DNA of 10,410 nt from Gammaproteobacteria bacterium (GTDB taxonomy: Bacteria; Pseudomonadota; Gammaproteobacteria; PS1; Pseudothioglobaceae). Location: positions 1 through 10,410 of the forward strand of contig JAPYQD010000020.1 in NCBI GenBank assembly GCA_029937335.1, given 5' to 3'. Shown here piece by piece: positions 6,155-10,410 of this stretch. The position numbers and the translations under genes are program-made. Numbering within the stretch: position 1 is the stretch's first letter; each line of letters starts with the position of its first letter. The notes beneath the pieces were generated by a model, which saw nothing but the letters and a program-made list of their open reading frames with translations, had not been told where the DNA came from and searched no databases.

Positions 6155-6963
6155 GTGGATTAGCCCAAAGAATCATAACTGCCTTGGTCTTAGCGCCTGC
6201 CTTTATTTGGGCAATATTTGCTTTGCCTGCACCTTATTTTTCTTACTTATTATTAGCCTTTGTTGTGCTTGGTGCTTGGGAGTTTTCACGACTCATTAAA
6301 ATCACTAAACCTATTAATAGAGCCTTATTAACGGGGTTTATTGTTGGTTGCACATTGGTTGCAAATAATCACGCACAAAACCCAGACAATTTAACTGTTC
6401 TGCTTTATGTTTCTGTTGTTTGGTGGGGGTTAAATTTGTTTTGGGTGTTAAGTTACCCTAACCACACACAAACCTGGTTTGGCTCCAGTATTATTAGATC
6501 AATGAGCGGTGTGCTGTTGTTGGCACCTATGTGGGTTGCACTGGTTAACTTACACTTAAAAGGTGACGAATATTTCTTGCTATTAATGTTGCTTATTTGG
6601 GGGGCAGATTCCGGTGCTTATTTTGTAGGTAGGAAGTTTGGCAAACGTAAGCTTGCACCCAAGGTCAGTCCTGGAAAATCTGTCGAAGGTGTTTTGGGTG
6701 GTATTGGTTTTGCCTTGGTTGTAATGCTGGTGTTTCTTCAAATCCAAAACGTTGCAAGTGAGCAGTATTTTGGCTATTTAATACTAACGATCGTTGTTGC
6801 TAGTGTTTCTGTTTTAGGTGATTTATTTGAAAGTTTATTTAAACGTGAATCTGGCATGAAAGACAGCGGAAACATTTTGCCCGGCCATGGTGGCGTACTA
6901 GACCGCATTGATTCCCTTACCGCAGCGGCACCGTTTTTCCTGCTGGGCTTAAATCTGCTATGA
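6148..6963 (+). CDS. cdsA: Phosphatidate cytidylyltransferase (CDP-diacylglycerol synthase)
   Basis: CdsA activates phosphatidic acid with CTP, giving CDP-diacylglycerol, the precursor of phosphatidylethanolamine and phosphatidylglycerol. The 271-residue polytopic membrane protein carries the complete C-terminal family signature: S229-L-F-K-R, K238-D239, then P-G-H-G-G (245-249) and D-R-I-D (252-255). A second conserved block, W-G-A-D-S-G-A-Y (151-158) with a downstream S-P-G-K-S-x-E-G (174-181), is also intact. The ATG at 6148 lies inside the end of uppS and has AAGGA (6137-6141) six bases upstream, which supports this start and coupled translation. Its TGA overlaps the dxr ATG as ATGA. Confidence 0.97.
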   Translation: MLSGLAQRIITALVLAPAFIWAIFALPAPYFSYLLLAFVVLGAWEFSRLIKITKPINRALLTGFIVGCTLVANNHAQNPDNLTVLLYVSVVWWGLNLFWVLSYPNHTQTWFGSSIIRSMSGVLLLAPMWVALVNLHLKGDEYFLLLMLLIWGADSGAYFVGRKFGKRKLAPKVSPGKSVEGVLGGIGFALVVMLVFLQIQNVASEQYFGYLILTIVVASVSVLGDLFESLFKRESGMKDSGNILPGHGGVLDRIDSLTAAAPFFLLGLNLL

Positions 6964-8111
6964 AAAATATAACCCTTTTAGGTGCTACCGGATCGATTGG
7001 CAAAAGCACCTTATCTGTGATTGACCAACACCCTAATCAATTTAACATCTTTGCACTAAGTGCCAACACCAAATGGCAGGCAATGCTTGAATTGTGTCGC
7101 CAATACCAGCCGACTTACGCCGTCATGACAAATGAAGAGGCGGCTGACAAGTTACAATCTGCACTCAATAATGACACTCAGGTGCTCAGTGGCGAACAAG
7201 CTTTGTGTGATATTGCCGCACACCAAAAAACCGATTATGTCATGGCAGCCATTGTTGGTGCTGCAGGCATGTCCTCAGCGCTTGCGGCCGCCAAGGCGGG
7301 CAAACGTATCATGCTAGCCAACAAAGAATCCTTGGTCTTAGCGGGTGACATCTTTATGGATGCGGTTAAGCACTCTGGTGCAGAACTCATCCCTGTAGAC
7401 TCAGAACACAGCGCCATCTTTCAGTGTTTGCAAGGTGGTCGCTCAGGACTTAGTAAAATTCAACTCACTGCCAGTGGTGGCCCGTTCTTGCACACGCCAT
7501 TAAGTGAGCTGCAATCAATAACCCCTGATGAAGCTTGCGCCCACCCAAACTGGTCTATGGGTCGCAAAATTTCAGTTGACTCGGCCACAATGATGAACAA
7601 AGGATTGGAAGTGATTGAGGCCTATTATTTATTCGACCTAAAACCTGAGCAAATTGATGTGGTTATGCACCCACAAAGCATTGTTCACTCTTCAGTTTAT
7701 TTTGATGATGGCTCTACCTTGTCGCAGCTTGGTAACCCTGATATGCGTAGTGTTATTTCCTATGCAATGGCTTATCCTCAGCGCATTAGCTCTGGCGTTG
7801 CGCCACTAGACTTGGCCAGTAACTCACCATTAGAATTTTATACGCCAGACCTTGAAAAATTCGCCTGTCTCAAACTAGCCTTTGAAGCGCTAAAACAAGG
7901 TGGAAATGCCATGGGCACGATTAACGCCGCCAATGAAATTGCAGTTGATGCGTTTTTAAATAAAACCATTGGTTTCTTAGACATTCCTCAGGTTATTAAA
8001 CAAACGCTTGCTCAAACAAAACACGCTGCTTTAAACAATCTTGATGCCATTATTGCCAATGACCAAGAAGCGCGAGGCCTAGCCTCTCAAATTGTTGCTA
8101 AGTATGCTTAA
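6960..8111 (+). CDS. dxr: 1-deoxy-D-xylulose 5-phosphate reductoisomerase
   Basis: Dxr (IspC) makes 2-C-methyl-D-erythritol 4-phosphate from DXP with NADPH, the first committed step of the MEP isoprenoid pathway that supplies UppS upstream. The 383-residue protein has the nucleotide-binding G-A-T-G-S-I-G loop (8-14), K-E-S (122-124), metal ligands D147, E149 and E217, and substrate contacts S172, H195, S208, N213 and K214. The flexible loop P-N-W-S-M is at 196-200. It is full length and slightly shorter than the E. coli enzyme because of a shorter segment between E149 and S172. It starts within the cdsA stop (ATGA at 6960-6963), which is typical of translational coupling. Confidence 0.98.
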   Translation: MKNITLLGATGSIGKSTLSVIDQHPNQFNIFALSANTKWQAMLELCRQYQPTYAVMTNEEAADKLQSALNNDTQVLSGEQALCDIAAHQKTDYVMAAIVGAAGMSSALAAAKAGKRIMLANKESLVLAGDIFMDAVKHSGAELIPVDSEHSAIFQCLQGGRSGLSKIQLTASGGPFLHTPLSELQSITPDEACAHPNWSMGRKISVDSATMMNKGLEVIEAYYLFDLKPEQIDVVMHPQSIVHSSVYFDDGSTLSQLGNPDMRSVISYAMAYPQRISSGVAPLDLASNSPLEFYTPDLEKFACLKLAFEALKQGGNAMGTINAANEIAVDAFLNKTIGFLDIPQVIKQTLAQTKHAALNNLDAIIANDQEARGLASQIVAKYA

Positions 8112-8940
8112 ACGCGCTTTATTTCTAATTATTTCTTTGCTGTTAATCAGCCCATCGAGCGTATTGGCGTATGGCGCTAATACGCTCGATCACTCTACCA
8201 TCATTATTACTCGGTCGCTTAATTATGATGCAAAAAAAGCCAACATCAGTCCAAAAATTGTTAAAACTTTAATACGCATATTTTCATGGGAAATTGATTT
8301 CAATAAGGATCTTCGAAAAGGCGATCGATTTATTATTGTTGGCAAGCATGGGGTTAATCCCAGTGCGCTCATTTACATAGGCGCAACAAAAAGCGTGGCT
8401 GTTTTTTCTTATACCGATAAACACGGGCGCACAGGCTATTATGATATTAATGGGCGTACACTATATCCCTCATTCCTTAAATACCCTTTGAAACATAGCC
8501 GAATCAGCTCTAAGTTTCAAAGAAAACGGCTTCACCCTATCTTAAAAACTTGGCGGCCACATAGAGCGGTTGACTTTGTTGCTAAAGAAGGTACACCGGT
8601 TTATTCTGTAGCTAGTGGTATTATCCAACGCAGGAAAAATATGGGTGTATTGGGTAATGTCATCTACGTTAAGCATGGCAGTAATTACACCACTGTTTAT
8701 GCGCACTTGTCTAAATTTGCACGCGGACTAAAACCTTCTTCTAAAGTTAAAAAAGGCCAAGTTATTGGTTATGTAGGTTCAACTGGGCGCTCAACTGGGC
8801 CTCATTTACACTATGAATTGCGCTATAAAGGTATTCGAAAAAATCCGCTGACCCATCCGCTACCCAAGCGAAAAAAAGTTGCCCATACTGACTTTTGGCG
8901 CTTTAAAAACAAGGTCAATACGATCTTACGTAGCTTGTAA
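8104..8940 (+). CDS. Exported M23 family (LytM-type) metallopeptidase
   Basis: This is probably a periplasmic zinc endopeptidase acting on peptidoglycan cross-links. Counting from the ATG at 8104 (278 residues), a signal peptide ends near A22. A MepM/YebA-like middle region carries F-S-W-E-I-D-F and R-K-G-D-R-F (about 60-76) and G-Y-Y-D-x-x-G-R (111-118). The catalytic domain begins near residue 130. Zinc ligands H153 and D157 (H-R-A-V-D) and H236 of H-L-H (234-236) are all present, with H201 of Y-A-H-L, so it should be active. It is much shorter than MepM and shows no LysM domain. An in-frame TTG at 8092 would add four residues; I prefer the ATG, which overlaps dxr by eight bases and gives a proper signal peptide. 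It sits where rseP usually follows dxr. Confidence 0.9.
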   Translation: MLKRALFLIISLLLISPSSVLAYGANTLDHSTIIITRSLNYDAKKANISPKIVKTLIRIFSWEIDFNKDLRKGDRFIIVGKHGVNPSALIYIGATKSVAVFSYTDKHGRTGYYDINGRTLYPSFLKYPLKHSRISSKFQRKRLHPILKTWRPHRAVDFVAKEGTPVYSVASGIIQRRKNMGVLGNVIYVKHGSNYTTVYAHLSKFARGLKPSSKVKKGQVIGYVGSTGRSTGPHLHYELRYKGIRKNPLTHPLPKRKKVAHTDFWRFKNKVNTILRSL

Positions 8941-8941
8941 A

Positions 8942-9553
8942 TTATTGGCTGGCTATCCAGTCTCGCCAATGTTTAACATCAAGACTTCTCCAATATCCGC
9001 TATCTACATATTGATCTTGGTATTCAGAGGCGCCTTTAACCTTGTTTAAAACTGCAAACGTAATCAACTCACCAATACGTTGTTTATCCTTAGTGCCGGG
9101 CACCAAAGATTCGTTTCTGATGACAGCTGCAATAAAGGCAGAATTTGCATTGCCGTGTACTTCAAAAGATTCCTCAAATAAACTTAGGGCTAAAAAGTCG
9201 TTTCTAACAAAACCACCATCACCGTCAAGCAAATACAACGCATAGTCATATAAGGCAGGATCATAACTTTGTCTCACCAGTTTAATCAATATTTCATTGG
9301 CGATGCGGACTTGTGGCAAATGCCCCATAAGGGTATTGCCGTAACGCATTTGCTTGGAGGTTTCGTACACAGCGTCAAAATCATCTAGGTCGAAAGCGCC
9401 CTTCATTAGTAGGGACTGTCCACGCATCACCACATCACGCGAACCAATTTCGTTGCCCACTTGAATTAGCCGCAATGCACCATCGGTCAATGGTGAAGCC
9501 GTTGAAAACTGGGTTATTAGTAGGGCAGTAATTAGAAAAATTTTTATCATCAT
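8942..9553 (-). CDS. Exported protein of unknown function
   Basis: I do not recognise this 203-residue protein. It has a likely signal peptide (residues 1 to about 19, ending S-T-A) and a mature part that looks mostly helical. The region around 98-145 has a Sel1/TPR-like flavour: A-L-Y-L-L-D-G-D-G-G, then D-F-L-A-L-S-L-F-E-E-S, then G-N-A-N-S-A-F. I cannot count convincing repeats. The C-terminus is rich in W, Y and D. No cysteine is present in the mature part. Two adjacent ATG codons (9553 and 9550) are possible starts, and no Shine-Dalgarno sequence precedes either. Its stop is one base from the M23 stop, in convergent orientation, and purC diverges upstream. Confidence 0.75.
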   Translation of the reverse strand: MMIKIFLITALLITQFSTASPLTDGALRLIQVGNEIGSRDVVMRGQSLLMKGAFDLDDFDAVYETSKQMRYGNTLMGHLPQVRIANEILIKLVRQSYDPALYDYALYLLDGDGGFVRNDFLALSLFEESFEVHGNANSAFIAAVIRNESLVPGTKDKQRIGELITFAVLNKVKGASEYQDQYVDSGYWRSLDVKHWRDWIASQ

Positions 9554-9565
9554 ACTATGATGTAC

Positions 9566-9574
9566 ATTTTACCA
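9566..9574 (-). promoter_or_regulatory. Extended -10 candidate for the exported protein gene
   Basis: On the - strand the sequence TGGTAAAAT (9574-9566) matches an extended -10 (TGn plus a 5/6 hexamer). No good -35 is found at normal spacing. Transcription would start near 9559, only about six bases before the first ATG, so the mRNA would have almost no leader, in keeping with the missing ribosome binding site. Confidence 0.4.
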
Positions 9575-9581
9575 CAGGCGT

Positions 9582-9591
9582 GCATTAATGC
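9582..9591. repeat. 10-bp palindrome GCATTAATGC
   Basis: A perfect 10-base palindrome lies between the divergent exported-protein gene and purC, just upstream of the exported protein's candidate -10. It could be an operator half of the intergenic control region, but it is short enough to arise by chance. Confidence 0.5.
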
Positions 9592-9593
9592 GT

Positions 9594-9618
9594 CTAACAT
9601 TCGTATTTTCGATGTTAG
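9594..9618. repeat. Inverted repeat CTAACAT...ATGTTAG upstream of purC
   Basis: CTAACAT (9594-9600) and ATGTTAG (9612-9618) form a 7-bp stem. A further CG/CG pair (9602-9603 with 9610-9611) extends it if the T at 9601 is bulged, leaving a six-base loop TATTTT. No T tract follows on the + strand, so it is not an obvious terminator. As DNA it resembles a dyad operator. Confidence 0.6.
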
Positions 9619-9633
9619 GATTAAGGTTAAAAT

Positions 9634-9651
9634 ATTGATAAAATTATCAAT
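9634..9651. promoter_or_regulatory. 18-bp palindrome overlapping a purC -10 candidate
   Basis: ATTGATAA-AA-TTATCAAT is a perfect 8-bp inverted repeat with a 2-base centre, ending 11 bases before the purC TTG codon. It contains a -10-like TAAAAT at 9639-9644, so a bound repressor would block that promoter. The TTGAT/ATCAA ends recall FNR sites, but the spacing is six bases rather than four. Confidence 0.55.
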
Positions 9652-9662
9652 AAAACACACCC

Positions 9663-10410
9663 TTGCAAACACTATTCGAAACCTCGCTTAGCCTACCTTT
9701 AATCCAAAAAGGCAAGGTTCGCGAACTTTATGATATTGATGACAAGCGCATGCTCATTGTCACCACGGACCGCCTCAGTGCGTTTGATGTTGTTTTTGAT
9801 GCGCCAATCAGTCAAAAAGGCGCAGTGCTCACCCGTGTGGCCAACTTTTGGTTCGACAAGACCCAACACATCATCCCCAACCATTTAACGCATGAGCCAT
9901 TAAGCAATGTACTGAGCGCAGCTGAAATTCAACAAGTTGAAGGGCGCGCTATTATTGTGAAAAAACTCAAACCTTTAGCGGTAGAGGCAATTGTTCGTGG
10001 CTATATTATAGGTTCCGGCTGGAAAGACTACCAAAACACGGGTAGTGTTTGTGGCGTCACACTACCTGATAACTTACAACTGGCAGAAAAATTACCCGAA
10101 GTGCTTTACACGCCCTCTAGTAAAGCAGCTGTTGGCGAGCACGATGAGAATATTGATTTTACTGCGACTGTGGATATATTGGGCGAAGATATGGCTCAGC
10201 AAGTTAAACAAGCCAGTTTGTCGCTTTACCAATTTGCGGCTGAATATGCATTGTCGCGCGGTATTATTATTGCCGACACCAAGTTTGAGTTTGGCCTTGA
10301 TGAGAACAACCAACTTACTTTAATGGATGAAGTGCTGACGCCAGACTCTTCGAGATTTTGGTCGAAAGAAGACTACCAAGTAGGTACCAGCCCAAAAAGT
10401 TTTGATAAGC
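9663..10410 (+). CDS. purC: SAICAR synthase PurC, 3' end beyond the window
   Basis: PurC ligates aspartate to CAIR with ATP in de novo purine synthesis. 249 complete codons are visible and the frame is still open at the right edge. The N-terminus L-F-E-T...G-K-V-R-E-L-Y-D (4-24), T-T-D-R-L-S-A-F-D (34-42), V-R-G-Y-I-I-G-S-G-W-K-D-Y-Q (about 112-125), T-P-S-S-K-A...G-E-H-D-E-N-I (150-164) and the signature I-A-D-T-K-F-E-F-G (203-211) are all present. The length already passes that of the short E. coli-type enzyme, so this is the longer form of about 295 residues. The start must be TTG at 9663: an in-frame TAA lies at 9651-9653 with no other start codon between, and the family's usual N-terminus begins exactly there. 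No Shine-Dalgarno sequence is visible. Confidence 0.95.
   Translation, partial: MQTLFETSLSLPLIQKGKVRELYDIDDKRMLIVTTDRLSAFDVVFDAPISQKGAVLTRVANFWFDKTQHIIPNHLTHEPLSNVLSAAEIQQVEGRAIIVKKLKPLAVEAIVRGYIIGSGWKDYQNTGSVCGVTLPDNLQLAEKLPEVLYTPSSKAAVGEHDENIDFTATVDILGEDMAQQVKQASLSLYQFAAEYALSRGIIIADTKFEFGLDENNQLTLMDEVLTPDSSRFWSKEDYQVGTSPKSFDK

Noticed and set aside
8092..8103. TTG start four codons earlier for the M23 peptidase
   Set aside because: The ATG at 8104 is a better start codon and gives a normal signal peptide; no ribosome binding site favours the TTG.
9594..9618. PurR operator upstream of purC
   Set aside because: The dyad does not resemble the E. coli PurR consensus (ACGCAAACGTTTGCGT-like).
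9635..9650. FNR binding site (TTGAT...ATCAA) upstream of purC
   Set aside because: The half sites match but are separated by six bases; the FNR/CRP-type site needs four. I report it only as a palindrome.

Overview
This window looks like an ordinary chromosomal housekeeping segment from a moderately AT-rich gammaproteobacterium. It holds an aa3-type cytochrome oxidase assembly block, hisF, an isoprenoid/cell-envelope operon and the start of purC. The protein styles and AT-rich third positions would fit a marine sulfur-oxidiser of the SUP05/Thioglobus type. That placement is an inference from general resemblance, not a search result. I see no mobile element, phage gene, CRISPR array, tRNA or rRNA.

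Region 1 (1-4496) is about terminal oxidase biogenesis. A DUF2189 membrane protein has its own good promoter and a textbook terminator. Next come ctaA (heme A synthase) and a SCO copper-delivery protein on the + strand. Facing them on the - strand are a second thioredoxin-like CxxxC protein of the SCO type, ctaB (heme O synthase) and a small DUF2970 membrane protein. CtaB makes heme O from heme B and CtaA oxidises it to heme A. The SCO protein handles copper for the CuA centre. The two halves meet tail to tail, with stop codons overlapping on one TTAA. In many relatives these genes lie in one direction, so this is a locally rearranged version of a known cluster. The oxidase structural genes are not in the window.

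Region 2 (4497-5440) holds hisF, a histidine biosynthesis gene on the - strand without its usual his neighbours, and then a 103-bp divergent intergenic region. Region 3 (5441-8940) is a tight + strand run of uppS, cdsA, dxr and an M23 peptidase, each overlapping the next by a few bases. Dxr feeds isoprenoid precursors, UppS makes the undecaprenyl carrier for the cell wall, CdsA makes CDP-diacylglycerol, and the M23 protein probably trims peptidoglycan. The usual next gene after dxr, rseP, is not there; the M23 gene occupies its place.

Region 4 (8942-10410) has an unrecognised exported protein on the - strand, an intergenic region unusually rich in inverted repeats, and purC running off the right edge. 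PurC can only begin at a TTG codon, because an in-frame stop lies just upstream.

I found no previously undescribed system. The points worth checking are regulatory (three-armed repeat after the DUF2189 gene, palindromes before purC, possible leaderless uppS) and small oddities in the two SCO-type proteins.
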